The notes under the pieces: generated by a model | What the model was told of the DNA's origin: nothing | What the model saw: the letters and a program-made list of their open reading frames with translations, nothing else | Database searches by the model: none | Shown: positions 34,908 through 48,419 of the stretch, one piece after another | How the letters are laid out: each line of letters begins with the position of its first letter | Position numbering within the stretch: the stretch's first letter is position 1 | DNA from: Protula sp. h YS-2021 | Lineage: Eukaryota; Annelida; Polychaeta; Sabellida; Serpulidae | Direction of reading: 5' to 3' | NCBI GenBank assembly: GCA_949752745.1 | Contig: OX457029.1 | Span: 15,997,956-16,061,955 of the forward strand | DNA length: 64,000 nucleotides | Translations under genes and position numbers: made by a program

Positions 34908-37140
34908 TTAGAACAGCCAGTGCACACAAAACATAAGAGTACAGGCTTATATTACACACCTTCAATCGATACCTGCCTATTTTCTTGTTTTTTGTAAGCA
35001 AAAAGAAATGTCTCCCCGACTTAACCCATAATTCATCCAAAACCATTTTCCTTTCTTCATTACTGAAAAAAATTTATTTCTGCAAACATAATCATAATTC
35101 ATTGTAAAAAAATACAAAAATAAACAAAACAGATGCTTGTCACTAAAACTGACATTATTGCATGTTTTTTATCTGAGTCTGGAAGGTGGTCGCTAAAACG
35201 GGTTTACTGCAGGTCCTTTTCATCCAGGTCTGACGTTGGTCAGTACAGTAGTTTTATTGTACGTTACATTTTTATCCGGTCTGGAAGTTGGTCAAGACAG
35301 ACAGGTTTTACGGTACATCTTTTCATCCGAATCTCGGAAGGGGTCACGAAAAACGGGTCTTACTTTTGATAATTTTTATCCAAGTATTGTAAACGTACGA
35401 CTGTAAACGTAACGTCAGCCCTTTTATCCAAGATAATGGTAACGGTCTGTATTTTAAGTGTAGTTATAGCCATGATATATTAGCTTGTCGTCGTACATTT
35501 TCATCGGCCAAAAAGCATTAGAAAGCCGTTTATCATGACTGCGCATCATATGACGCATCTCGGTGGGAGAGGGGGCATTTCCAAAATGGTTAGAATTTTC
35601 TTATAACACAAGATATCACTTTAAAAGCGAAAAATGCTTCCAGGCACTACAAACAAGAAAAAAAATGCTAACCGAAAAAAAGCAAAAGCTAGACCTGCTG
35701 AGACCTATAAATACGACTATAGCTTACCATTGCCTCGTAGATAACGACTTCATCATGCACCACAACAGACACTGACCCCTGACTGAGTAGCATGTTACGT
35801 AATAGTCGTAGATGACAAACGCACAAATAACACAATTTCAGGCAATGAAAAATAGCAATGGGCCAGTAGTAATGCTGATGCGGTTTTAAAGCATTCTAAA
35901 GAATGCAGGAACACTCAAAAACTTCTGGAAAATGCTGAAATCACCAGCGTAGTTAACAACTATGCTTAGTTAACAAAGCAGCCGACAAAATGGGGAGACG
36001 AAGGGGGAGCTGTTGCACCTTTCTTAACTTTCTATATCAGTTAAATTTAACCAAAACCGTGCGAGTTATCCAAGAAATAACTACACGAAGTTTTAAGTCG
36101 ATCCGACTTTCCGCTAGCGAGACATTTTGCTTAACAACAGATAAATTTTTACGTAATGATACTTTTCTTAATTTCTCCACACGCGCCAAAAGTTGAAACA
36201 GTCCTCTGACTGAAAAAAGGAATAACCATCTACAACAAATCGATACGACTTTCTCTTAGCGAGATATTTTGCACACAAGGTCTTGTCGAAAAGCATATTT
36301 TACGTGATGATCTCATACGCCGCACTTGTTCGATGTACTGGCAACAAAATTTGACACAATCTTTCGGAACTACCAAGCAAAAACCCGCTAAGTTTCAAGT
36401 TTCTCCGATATTCAGCGGCTGAGTAAAATCTGGCAATGCAATGACGTCATACGCCTTTCTTAATTTAGCAGCACCCGTCAAAAATTAACAGAACCGACCG
36501 ACTGACACAAGGAATTTCTATATAAAATTTTAAGTCTATACGACTTTCCGTTATCGAGATATTTTGCAGAAAAGATCCTGTTCAAAATATATAGATATTT
36601 TACGTGATAACGCCCCACGCGGCACTCGTTCATTGTACTGCCGACAATATCTGACAAAATTTTTCGAACTTAACACGCAACAGTTCCACCCAGTTTCGAT
36701 TTCCTTCGATGTTCAGATGAGAACCCTTACATACAAGATTTTAACGCAATGACATTATATGCCTTTATTAATTCCGTTACATCCGTCAAAAGTTGATAGA
36801 ACCGTCCGACTGAATCAAGGAATATCCATATAAAATTTAGAGCTGATACGACGTTCGCTTACCGAGATATTTTGCACTCCCTCGTTGTACTCGCAAAAAT
36901 CTTGCGAACTTACCAAGCAACAATCCCACCACCTTTGAACTTTCTCCAATGTTCAGCGCATGAGAAATTTCGCACACCAGAATGTTACGTTATGATGTCA
37001 TACGCCTTCCCTAATTACGCAACACGCATCAAAAGTTAACAGAACGGTCCGACCTATCCAACGAATAAACATTTTTGGCCATCACATACACTCAGAACGT
37101 ACAAACACTATACGTTTCGCCTTGGTCGGGAAGACATGAT
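34908..37140. mobile_element. CTCCCCGAC family element, copy 4
   Basis: The left end CAGCCAGTGCACACAAAACA is followed by TGTCTCCCCGACTTAACCC (35008). It contains 50-bp repeats (35160-35400), the body and several diverged units of about 300 bp, and ends at CGCCTTGGTCGGGAAGACAT (37119-37138). Confidence 0.65.
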
Positions 37141-37199
37141 AATTTGATTCCCAAAAATTCAACTGGCAATTCTTTTTGAAAATCGATAAAAAAAAGCAA

Positions 37200-39660
37200 T
37201 TTCCGAAAGGGAACATTGGTACAAAATTTCTGGGGCACCCTGTCTAAACTGTGGGCGAAGAAGCATTTTGAAAATTGGCTACTTCAGTTTTTGAAATGCC
37301 CCCTATTTAGCAAATTTTTGGCGGATTGCAAAAAAAGTAACTTTCCAAAAGAGGACCGCAAAGTGAACAAAATATGATGGCCATCCAATCAAAATTCTGG
37401 AAGAAAGACCATTTTAAAAACTGACAACCAACAAATTATAAATGCCACCGTTTTAGCCAATTTTGGATGGATGGCCAAAAATGTAATTTTCAGGAGAGGA
37501 CTGCCTATGCAAAATTTGAAGGCAGTTAAATCAAAATTGTGCGAGAAAAAAATTTGGCATACAAAAATTTTAAAATACCCCATGCTTCACGAATTTTTGG
37601 CGTGTCACCAAAAAAGCGACTTTTCAAAAGAGAACTATCTGGTGAACATTTATACAAAATTCGAAGGCAGTGCGATCAAATTGGTCGGAGAAGAAATGTT
37701 TTTTAAATTGGTTACCGAAAAATACCCCAGATTTTGCAAATTTTTGATGGAACGGCAAAAAAGTCACTTCCAAAGAGAGGACAGACTAGTAAATATTTAT
37801 GTAAAAACTGAAGGCAATCCAATCAAAATTGCGGAAGAAAAAAACCTTTGGAAGATTGGCTAGCAAAAATGTTTAAAATAGCCTCCAATTAGCCAATTTT
37901 TGGAGGATCGCCAAAAAAGATACGCATAGTGAATCTTTATGCGAAATTTGACGGCAACCCCATAAAAAATGTAGAAGCATTTTAAAAATTGTAGACAGAC
38001 TAGTGAATATTTACGCAAAAATTAAAGGCAATAAAATCAAAACTGTAGAAGAAACAACCTTTGGAAAATGGGCTACAAAAAACTTTCAAAATGCCCTCAA
38101 ATCAGCCAAGTTTTGGCGGATCGACAAAAAAAGGAACTTTTCAAAGGCGCACCGCCTAATGAACATTTGTCCAAAACGTGAAGACAATGCAATAAAAGTT
38201 GTGGAAGAAAAAACCTTTGGAAAATTGACTACCAATTTGTTTTTAAATACTGAACATTGGAAAACTGGCAATTAAAAAAATTAAAATTGTTCCAGTTTGG
38301 CCAATGTTTTGGCGGCTAACTAAAAAAAGAGCAATTTTTTTTCCAAGACAGAACCATCAAGAGAACAATCGTACAAAATTGGAAAGTTTCGATCAAGATT
38401 GTGGGAGATGAAGCATTTTGAAAGCATTTCGTGGATCGCCAAAACAAAACAAAACAAAAAAAAACAAAAAAAACGAGCGTCCAGGGACATTGTGAGCATC
38501 AGCCGAGATCTAGTAAATCGCGTATCAATAGGCTTGTATAGTCGCAAAAAATTGTTTTCATACTGTTGAACCCGGTTGTAGAAAATCTATAAAACTTTAT
38601 AAAGGAATCCAGTCAAAATTGTGGGAGAATAAGCATTCTGAAAACTGGCTACTAAATATTTTTAAATGCCCACATTTAGTCACTTTTAGTCACAGATCGC
38701 CAGAAAAGTATCTTTTCAAAACAGGACCGCCTAATGAACATTTAGGAAAATATGGAGACAGTCCGATCACAATCGTGGAACAAGAATCGCTTTGAAAATG
38801 TGCTACCGAAAAATGCTCTCACCCCATTTGGCCAATATTTAGTGGATCGCCAGAAAATTGGTTTTGCAAAAGATGGCAGGCTAGTGAACATTTGTGTAAA
38901 ATTTAAAGGCATTCCGATTAAAATTTTAGAAGAAAAAAAAAACCTATAGAAATTGGTTACGAAAAAAGTTTTAAATGCCCCCTTTTTAGCCAATTTTTAG
39001 CAGATCGACAAATAAGTTAATTTTCTAGAGTGAATCATCTAAGGAACAACTGTTCAAAATTAGAAAGAAATTGTGGAAGAACATTTTTGAAAATTCGCTA
39101 CTATTTTTTTAAAATGCCCTCCTCCCCCCCCCCCCCCCCCCATTTAGACAATTTTTGGTGAAAAGAAAGTAATTTTTCAAGAGAGGACGTCAACTAGTGA
39201 ACATTTATGCAGAATTTAAACGAATCCAATCACAATTGTGGGAGAATTAAACCTCTGGAAAACTGACTACAAAAAATGTTAAAATACCCTATTTGGCCAA
39301 TTTTCAGTGTATTGCCAAAAAATGTTAACAGGGGCCTACTGAGTAAATATTTGTACAAATTTTAAAGGCAACCTGATAGAAAATTACAAATGCCTCACCC
39401 CCCCCCCCCCTCATTTAGTAAATTTTTGGTGGATCTTGAGAAAATTAACTTTTCAAAGGAGGACCGCCTGGATAGCATATATGAAAAATTTAAGGCGATC
39501 CGATCAAAATTGTGGAAGAAACTCTTTGAAAATTGGATACCAACAAAAAATGCCTCCCCCCATCAACATTTCACCAATTTTTGTTGATTGTCACAAAAGT
39601 AAGTTTTGAGGAGATGGCAGGCTAGCGAACATTTATGCAAAATTTGGCCCCAAAAAACTT
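37200..39660 (+). repeat. 160-bp satellite of the hairpin-ended element, long array
   Basis: About fifteen diverged units carry GCCAATTTTTGGCGGATCGC, AAAAAGTAACTTTTCAAGAG, AGGACCGCCTAGTGAACATT and GATCAAAATTGTGGAAGAAG. An internal left-end module (GTCCAGGGACATTGTGAGCA, 38479-38498) shows two elements joined. Several units have swollen C runs (39127-39141, 39398-39409). Confidence 0.75.
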
Positions 39661-39689
39661 TTTTGGAAATTTTTGACAATTTGTCATTT

Positions 39690-40850
39690 TCTAGTTGAAT
39701 TTTGCCTTGAAAGCAAGTAAAAACAAACCAAAGCTTAATAAAGTGTTAATTTGGTCATCATACTTTTTTTGGCTTTGGAGGACATTTGGTCCTAAATTCA
39801 TTTGGGGAACTCATGGCCGGAGTACAGCTTGATAAAGCGTTAATTTAGTTTTGCATACATTTTTTTTTGCTTTGGAAAGGTTTTGGCTATAAATCCACTT
39901 TGAGACCTTACGGGACATTATGGCCGGGTGAAGATTAATAAAGTGTTAATTTAGGTAACTATACGTTTTTTTTTATTTTGGGGACATTTTGCCCAAATTC
40001 ATCTGGGGACCTGTTGGCTGGATACTTGATGTCGGGAGACCTCATGGCCGGGGATATTACGGCCAGATACCTTATTGATGGGGTAAAGCTCAATAAAGTC
40101 TTAATTTAGGTTATAATATGTCTTTTAGCTTTAGGAACTTTTCGGCCCTAAATTCATTTGGGGAACTTATGACCGGGGACTTCATGCCTGGGGTCGTTTT
40201 GCCTTAGACTCAACAATCACAAATTTTGCTGCAACGTGTTTTGACACATAATTAATTTGGGGACCTTATGGTCGGCTTCTCCATGGCCGCAAACCTCATG
40301 GCCGGTGTAAAGATTAATAAAGCGTTAATATAGGTTATCATACGATTTTCTTCGTTTTTGGGATTTCTTGGCTCTAAATTAATTTGGAAGCCTTTTGGCA
40401 GGGGACATTATGACAGGGAAAAACTTTAGTAAAGCGTTAATTTAGGTTGTACTTTTTTGCTTTGTGGACGTTTTGGCCGTAAATTTATTTGGGGATCTTA
40501 TGGCCGGATAGCTTATGCCCGGGGTAAAACTTAATAAAGCGTTAGTTTAGGTTATCATAGATTGTTTAGCTTTGGGGACGCTTTGGCCCTAAATCCATTT
40601 GGGATCTTATGGCCGGGACGTTTCGTCTTGGATTCTACTACGACAAATTTTGCTTTTGCCCTAAATTCATTTGGGAACCTTATGGTCGGGTATTTAATGG
40701 CCGGGGACCTTATGGCCAGTGTAAAGTTCAATAAAGCGTAAATATAGGCTCTCATACGTTTTTGCCCTAAATTCATTTGGGGACCGTATGGCAGGAGGCA
40801 TTGTCGCCGTTGACCTTATGGCCAGGAACGTTTTGTCCTGGATTCCACTA
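39690..40850. repeat. Satellite with unit near 150-180 bp, TTAATAAAGCGTTAATTTAG type
   Basis: Diverged copies contain CCTAAATTCATTTGGGGACC, TTATGGCCGG and AGCTTAATAAAGCGTTAATT. No coding function is seen. Confidence 0.75.
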
Positions 40851-40988
40851 TTAACAAATCATTATATGTGAAGTGTGCGACAAAATATCGCACAATTGCT
40901 AGTTCCAGCGTAATTTTTGACAATCTTTGACAATCTCCTTTCGTGTATTTTTCACCGATTTCAAAAGTAATACTACGCCGCACATCTA

Positions 40989-40990
<2 letters not shown>

Positions 40991-41063
<73 letters not shown>
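40991..41063. repeat. (TA)n microsatellite
   Basis: About 70 bases of uninterrupted TA. Confidence 0.95.
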
Positions 41064-41066
<3 letters not shown>

Positions 41067-41189
41067 CTGTATAACAAATAAGAACCGTACCGCAAACACT
41101 TTTGCGAATTTGCGAGGACAAAACCATGTGTTTCCGGTGGATAGACAGACCGACGGTCACGCTCATAACTACATCCTTTGTTTACACGG

Positions 41190-42298
41190 GGAAAATTTTT
41201 TCAAGGATCGACAAAAAAGTAAATTTTGAATTGACAAACATCTTAGGAACGTTCAAAATTTGACCGAAGAAGCATTTGCCATAATTTTTTTCAAATGCTC
41301 CCCATTTAGTCAATTTTTCGCGGATGGCCAAAAAAGTAATTTTTTAACAGAGGGCTGTGTACAGAACATTCGTACGAAGTTTAAAGAAAATCTGTCCAAA
41401 TTGTGAGAGAAGCATTTAGAAAAAAAGTAATTTTTCAACAGAGGGCTATCTAAAGAAGATTTCTATAAAATTTAACGAAAATTCAATCAAAATTGTTGGA
41501 GAAGTATTTTGAAAATTGGGAACCATAAAATTATGAATGCCCCCCACTTAGCGAATTTATGGCGGACCGCCGTAAAAAGTCTTCAAGGCAGAAACGTTAA
41601 GAGAACAATTGTATAAAATTGGCTGGGGATCCAATCAAAATTGTAGGCGAAATGTTTAGAAAAGTAGATGCTAAAAAATTGAAAAACCCGTACAAAATTT
41701 AAAGCAAATTTTATCAAAATTGTGGGAGAAGAAGCATTTTGAAAATTGGCAGCCAAAAAATTTCAAATGCCCTCACTTGGCCAATTTTTGGCGGATCGCC
41801 AAAACAGTCATTTTTGCAAGAGAGACCTACCTGGAGAACATTCCTTCAAAATTGAACAAGAATCCAAGCCAAATTGTGGGAGAAAAGCATTCTGAAAATT
41901 TTACGCCAATAATTTAAAAAGTGCATTCTATTTGGCAAACTTTTAGCGGATCGTCACACAAAGTACCTTTTGAAGAGAGGCCTATATAGAGGACATTCAT
42001 GAAAAATTGAAGAAAATCTGACCAATATTGTTTTAGAAGAAACATTTGGAAAATTGGCCACCAAAAACTTTCACATCCGCCCCATTTGACCAATTTTTGG
42101 CGGATCGCCAAAAAAAGTAACTTTTCAAGAGAGGCCTACCTCGAGAACATTCGTACAAAATTTGCAAGAAATCCGATCAAAACTGAAGAAGAAGAAGAAG
42201 CATTTTAAGCAAAAGTTTACATACGTACATAAGGACGACAGATGCCCCTCTATTGATGTGATAAGACCTGCCCGACAAAGTCAACTGGTCTAAAAAGC
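41190..42298 (+). mobile_element. Hairpin-ended element with satellite, right end at 42298
   Basis: Diverged satellite units are followed by TTTACATACGTACATAAGGA, TATTGATGTGATAAGACC and the degenerate stem GACC...GGTC with TAAAAAGC. The order and tail match copy 1 (1300-1405). Confidence 0.55.
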
Positions 42299-42299
42299 G

Positions 42300-43240
42300 C
42301 AGCGAAAGTGCTACTGACTAGCTACAGCATTGGTTATCAAGCGGATTACTGAAACAATGCTTAACTTAGCTTTAGCTTGTAATAACATATGTAATTTGTG
42401 ATATTGCTATTTAAATGCCATCACTTGACAAAGTTAACTACGACCACGAACCTCCTGTGAGCAAGCCGATACAAGAGTGCTTTATTCCACAGATGTACAA
42501 TATGGTACAAAACAGAACAGAAGAGCTTGTAAAGCCATTGCTACATCTGGCCATCTGAATCTTTTTTTACAGAAATTCTTAAAATCTCGCTGAGATTACA
42601 ACCTCAGACCATCGCATCGGTTCCCGCTTGATAAAAATATTAATTGAAAGCTAATCGGCCATTAACAGTGGTGTCTCTTTTCTCTCCAAAATATCACTGG
42701 AGGTGATTGTCAATTGAGTTACGTCACAGTCCTTTAAACTGAAGTGCTAGGTTCTAAAAGGGTTCAGATTTAAGTTCTGATTTGAATATGCTCTGACTAT
42801 TAGTTAAAAAAACCCGGTGTACTATTCTTATGCCCGTGATTGGAATCTCATTAGCGCATCATCTCTTCCTGAACACAAGTTCTCGCTGCTCTCCGTCACT
42901 GAGATCGAAGTATCGAACCAAATGGCCACTTAACGACAAGGAGCAAGTCCACACTCAACAACAGTTCGAAAACGAGGTTTTATTCATTTGAAAGATCCGG
43001 CACTGACAAACGAAGTTCGAGTTACTGATTTCCAACCGATCGATAAATACCTATGACCCGCACTATGGTTGTGATTCAGAAGACTAAGAATGGCTATATT
43101 ATCACCAGAGAGTTCAGAAAGAGGTCACGTGAGTATTACGCTTCAAAACACAACTACCAATAGTGTTTGTGAATTACAGAAATGAGACATGGGTTCGAAT
43201 CTGTTCAAATTGTCTTGTGAATTCTTTTCATAATGTACAC
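42300..43240. other. Intron DNA without recognised features
   Basis: No repeat, exon or motif could be supported. Confidence 0.4.
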
Positions 43241-43258
43241 TCGATATCATAGGCTTAC

Positions 43259-43315
43259 CTGTAGTGTGAACAGTAGTTACTTCTGTAATTGACATAAACT
43301 GGGTGCTTGTCAAGG
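43259..43315 (-). CDS. IGSF9-like receptor, linker exon 1 (phase 1-1, skippable)
   Basis: This 57-base exon has acceptor TCTTAAATTTCAG|CC and donor ACAG|GTAAGC. It encodes LTSTQFMSITEVTTVHTT between FN3-1 and FN3-2; the Ser/Thr content suggests O-glycosylation. Both ends are phase 1, so it can be skipped alone or together with exon 33128-33205. Confidence 0.8.
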
Positions 43316-43329
43316 CTGAAATTTAAGAC

Positions 43330-45240
43330 AAAAAAAAACAACAAATATGAACATCAAAAATGCAAACTACTCATTTGTCTCTATAAGCCAAGACGTTTGC
43401 AACAATATTCAACGACTGTCAAAATAGCTCAAAGAATTTTTTTCCCTTAACACTAACACTGAAACAAAAGAGTTCACAAGAGTTCATGAGATGTGCAGCA
43501 TAGCATATGCTGACTTAATACTTCTACTAAGCAAACTGCTGTAAAATTGATTGTTGTTTAAAAACACTTTTTGTAATGTGTAACAACATTACACAATGAT
43601 AAAAATCATAAAACACCAGCCAGAAAAAAAACTATTACGTTCCGTTAATAAAAAACAATACGCAATATAAAGGTAAGCTAAACATCACGAAACACAGTAA
43701 GTGGTGCTGCGACACATAACACACCTCGCCCTGTGTGTCCCCGTAAAACGCAAAATATGAATTGCTCGACTGATTACGATGAACTAGCTGCGTAAACAAC
43801 GCACCACAAAACAACAAACTCGTTGGATAAATGACGCGAAGCATCTTTTTACTGCAAATAAAAACAGCTTTTTAATATCACTGTGATATCTAAACAGCAC
43901 GGCGCATCGCAACTTTATAACAAAACTAAGTAATAGATGCCTAGTTTTGAAAGTCAGTGAGAGCAACACGTTTGTCGAAAGCGTCATTTAAACAACAGAT
44001 ACATGTATGCAACGATGTGCTCAAACAGAACCTACTTGTAGATGAACTGCCGCCACCTTAAGGATAAACATAAAATATGTTGCTACAATGGAAGGTGCCT
44101 TTCATGCAAATATGTCACGAGTTGTGTAAAACATCAGCAAATAAGTTAGAAACGACAGAAAACGCAAAACAATATATTTCAAAACATGAGCAGATCTCTG
44201 CAATGGTTGTCATTACTGCTGAGGAATACTTTTTAATCAGTCGTTTTGTGCATTTTTAACATATATATCCTGATCTCCCAGCAACTATAGATAATCAGGA
44301 CACCTTCTATCAGGACACTATCTATCCAGAAAATACTCTCTTTAAAACAGGCCTACATTGCCACACACATTAAGTCTATGTCTTTTTTATTCCCACACAT
44401 ACACTACTAAGTTCGTACCTAGTAAGGATTCTGTCTTATTTGCCTCTATGCAACAGAAAGAATTAAATACAAATTCAGAACAGACACATAAATTACAGTC
44501 AAGAGATACGACGTGCTGTTTTGTTTAAGGAAGAATTCAGATAATCAAAGAAGATCATGGATCAAAGATGAAAGATAGGCATGCACAATAATATTTTCGA
44601 CAATATGAAAACAGTATCGTTCCTAGACAAAAATTTAAAACCACGGTTATCCACAACGGCGTATCGAAACAGTTTGGTGCTACCAACTGGGAATTTCACT
44701 TTCAAAGGATCAGTAGTTTATGTATGAGATTTCAATGGACTATTAAGTTCAAGAAAATATAAAGCATACATGAGGTAATACAAAAATTTGAGAACGCATC
44801 AGAACCTGTTCATGCTTAACCTAAATCTTATGTTTTCCTTAACTAAATTCTACTAACAGTTAGGATCTGTGAGTGCCCCAAAAGCATCTTTCAAAGCAAA
44901 TGAATCTCAACAAACAAAAATTATTTGTGTTTTGATTCCGCGAAGGTCACACTTTAGCCAATGACTAAGAAAGAAACAAAAAACAAAAAACAATTTCTAA
45001 AGGTGAAACACGCGTAAACAAAACGAAACAAAGAGAACCATATCGGATACGATTCAAGTGTCAAAAGAAGTATGTAAATTACATGAATTTACCTGTTTAC
45101 GCTTTGAATTACGCCTGTCTACCTTAGTATAACTATAACGAACACATCAAAGCCAAAAACTCTTAAATTAGGAACTATCCTTAGAAAATACAGTCTTCCA
45201 CAGCAAAGTCCTTGAAAAACAAATGAAAACAGAAAATATC
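43330..45240. other. Intron DNA without recognised features
   Basis: Short chance frames only. Confidence 0.4.
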
Positions 45241-45255
45241 TGAGTGCAGATGTAC

Positions 45256-45302
45256 CTTTCGTTCTCGCTATGACCACGCTGCTGAACTGTCCCTCCCCAT
45301 GG
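45256..45302 (-). CDS. IGSF9-like receptor, FN3-1 last strand micro-exon
   Basis: This 47-base exon has acceptor TTTGCTTTGCAG|C and donor AAAG|GTACAT. It completes a serine codon from the upstream exon, then encodes HGEGQFSSVVIARTK, the G strand of FN3-1. It aligns with the family segment LGSGPFSEIVLSAPEG. Phases fit both neighbours. Confidence 0.85.
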
Positions 45303-45793
45303 CTGCAAAGCAAAGACATGAACAGCACATTTTAGTGTTTCGATCCAGCGTCGTATCTTAAACCCTAATTTAACATTTTCAAAGAAATTTAACATTTAAC
45401 AATCCTTGGAAACTTTTGTTCCATACACAGTGTTATTACACGTACTATGTACTCGCAAATGAAGTAAGCTTTATGCCTTCATATTTAACTAGATAAACTA
45501 ATGCTTCGTTCATATATATCAGAGCAGGAGTATCACCAGCAGGTGCTGCAAGTCTTTTAGCGTGTACTCCATTTTGATTTCTAAATACTCGTAAGTAACT
45601 TCAGCGCGCTTGTTTTCTTAGAATATAACAGTTTGTGACGACACAGCAAACAACGACCACGTGTTTCTCCTGTACATCACTTCTGGTGACTTCTCAATAC
45701 TATATGTAGCTATTGGTAAAGTAACTTCTTTTGCTTTCAAACTTAAAGCAAAAACAAACAAACAAACAAACAAACAAAAAACAGCTGCTGCAC

Positions 45794-45925
45794 CTGCTCC
45801 TTGAGAGCACCATGAATTGGTAGAGAGTATCGGGACGAAGTCTGTGCACAGTCACCGAAGTAGCACCATCGGGGCGAACGCGCAGTGTGCTGAAGTCCTC
45901 CTGCTGGCTCCCCTGCGCTTTGTAC
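45794..45925 (-). CDS. IGSF9-like receptor, FN3-1 second half
   Basis: The exon has acceptor GGTGTTTGCAG|G and donor AGCAG|GTGCAG. Its first base completes the Trp codon TG|G. It encodes YKAQGSQQEDFSTLRVRPDG, then TSVTVHRLRPDTLYQFMVLS, ending phase 2. The LRPDTLYQF motif is the classic FN3 E-F region (L-x-P-x-T-x-Y). The donor is weaker than the others in the gene. Confidence 0.9.
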
Positions 45926-46309
45926 CTGCAAACACCAACAAGAAGAGTACAGAATTAATATACTTGAAAAGGAACCAGCAAAGTACACACAACGTACAGA
46001 GTTCACCAAAAGAGATACTTTATTTAGTGATAAGTATAGAGTTAACAATTTTTGTGATTTTTCATATGTCATTACTGTTTTAGCTGCAGTGTTAGTGTTA
46101 TTTTTGAGGAATTATCAGAATTATTAGTAGAAAGGCGATTACAGGTGAAATCGGGAAAAAACTGAATTCATTTAGAATTCTGTGTCGTTGTTTCGCTTTG
46201 AAAACACACCCGATAATCGCATAAACTAGATAAATCACACAACTTGGTATCCTTTATGCTTTGTTTCGTTTTGTTTTCACTAGTATTTGTTTACATAGGG
46301 AAAAAAACG

Positions 46310-47390
46310 AAACTAGAGCGGCCAGTGCACACAAAACATAAGAGTACAGGCTTATATTATACACTTTCTATCGATACCTACTTAGTTTCTTGTTTTTGTA
46401 AACAAAAACAAATGTATCCCCGACTAAACCCATAATTCCTACCCTCCCCCAATAAAAAAACTCCCTTTTTTAATTACTGTAAGAAAATATTCATTTCTGC
46501 AAACATAATCATAATTCATTGTAAAAAAATTCAAAATAAACAAAACATGGTGGTCACTAAAACAGATATTACTGCACATTTTTTTCATCCGAGTCTGGAA
46601 GGTGGTCCATGTCTTGAAGGTGGTCTGGATTTTTTTTTTGCTAAGTATCACCCTCCAAACCCCCTCTCCTCAGCTATCTTATGTAGGTACGACTATAAAC
46701 GCAACTCTAATCCTTTTACCCAAGGTAACAGTAACGGTCTGTATATCCTAAATGTAGTTATAGCCATGGTATACTGCCTTGTCTTCATACATTCCCATTG
46801 GCCAAAAAAAAAAACAAAACAAACAATAGAAAGGCATCTGCATAACCGCGCATCAGATGACGCACTTCGGTGGGAGAAGGAGGGAGGGCATTTTGGTGCC
46901 AAAATGGTGAGCTGCTTCTCATAACACAAAATATCAGATGACCCACTTTAAATGCGAAAAATGCTTCCAGGTACTGCAAACAATGCTAACTGATAAAAAA
47001 TAGTTCCCATATATGGAACACCTTGGCAAACGAATCAAGTATGGGGCGAATAAAAAATCAATAGTTAGACCTGCTGAGACCTATAACCACGACAATAGCA
47101 TTCCATGACCTTGTAGATAACGACCTCATGCACCACACCTGACATTGACCCCTGACGGAATGGCGTGTTACGTAATAGCCGTAGATGAGAAATGCACACA
47201 CAGCTCAATTTCAGGCAATAATGAATAGCAAAGGACCGACAGTAATGCTGTAATGAAGCATTCTAAAGAAAGCAGGAACACTCGAGAATCTTTTGGAAAA
47301 CGCTGAAATTTCCAGCGTAGTTACAACTATGCTTAGTTAACAAAGGAGCCAAAAAATGGGGAGGCGAGGGGGGAGGGTAGTTGACGTTAC
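46310..47390. mobile_element. CTCCCCGAC family element, copy 5
   Basis: The left end AGAGCGGCCAGTGCACACAA is followed by TGTATCCCCGACTAAACCC. It contains a short 50-bp repeat section and the body CTTGTCTTCATACATTCCCA. Confidence 0.65.
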
Positions 47391-47935
47391 GCTATGACGA
47401 GTAGATCGAACGAATGCGGCGTATGACGTCATCATGTAAAACATGTATATATTATAAACAAGATCTCATTCCAAAATATCTCGATAACGGAAAGTCCTAT
47501 CGACTTTAAATTTTATATGGGTATTCCTGGGTCAGTCGCACGGTTCTACCAACTTTTGACGCATGTCACTTGATTAGGGCACGTGCATGACGCCATTACG
47601 TGAAAATCTTGTGTGCGAAATTTCTCAGCTGCTGAACATCGAAGAAAGTTGAAACTTAGAGGGATTATTGCTTGGTAGGTCCGAAAGAATCTATAAATTT
47701 TTTTCACTAATAGAACGAACCAATGCGGCGTATGACGTTATCGCGTAAAATATGAATATATTTTGAACAAGATCTTGTGTGCAAAATATCTCGATAAAAG
47801 ACAGTCCTATCGACTTCAAATTTTATATGGCTATTCCTTGGGTGAATCGGACGGTTCTTTTAAATTTTGACGCATGTCACATGATTAGGACAGGTGCGTG
47901 CCGTCATTACGTAAAAATCTTGTCTGCGAAAACGT
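47391..47935. repeat. Inverted segment of the 308-bp units
   Basis: Here the units read backwards relative to every other copy: CGAATGCGGCGTATGACGTC (47411-47430) and CAAGATCTTGTGTGCAAAAT (47769-47788). The right end is replaced by a minisatellite. Confidence 0.7.
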
Positions 47936-48405
47936 CTTTGAATGGTGATTTTCCACGACTTTGCTACAATCAACGTGAGTCTGTGGTAAGTGATTTTCCA
48001 TGATTTTGCTACAACAAAAATGCACCTGTGAATGATGATTTTCAATGACATTCCAGCAACAAACATGCATCTTGGGATTGTGATTTTCTATGACTTTGCT
48101 ACAAGCAATGTGTATCTGTGGTAGGTGATTTTCCATGACCTTTTTACAACAAACGTGCACCTGTGAATGGTGATTTTCCACGACTTTCCACAATCAACGT
48201 GCACCTGTGGTAGGCGATTTTCCAGACTTTGCTGCAACCAACGTGCACCTGTGAATGGTGAGTTTCAACGGCTTCGCTACAACCAGCGTGTATCTGTGGT
48301 AGGTGATTTACCATGACTTAACTACAACAAACATGCATCTGTGGATGGTAATTTTCCGTAACTTTGCTACAACAAACATGCACCTGTGGCAGGTGAATTT
48401 TGTAG
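47935..48405. repeat. Minisatellite, unit about 45 bp, abutting an FN3 exon donor
   Basis: About ten copies carry GGTGATTTTCCA, GACTTTGCTACAA and ACGTGCACCTGTG. The array ends only about 15 bases from the donor of exon 48420-48531. Confidence 0.88.
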
Positions 48406-48419
48406 GGACAGGGGCTCAC

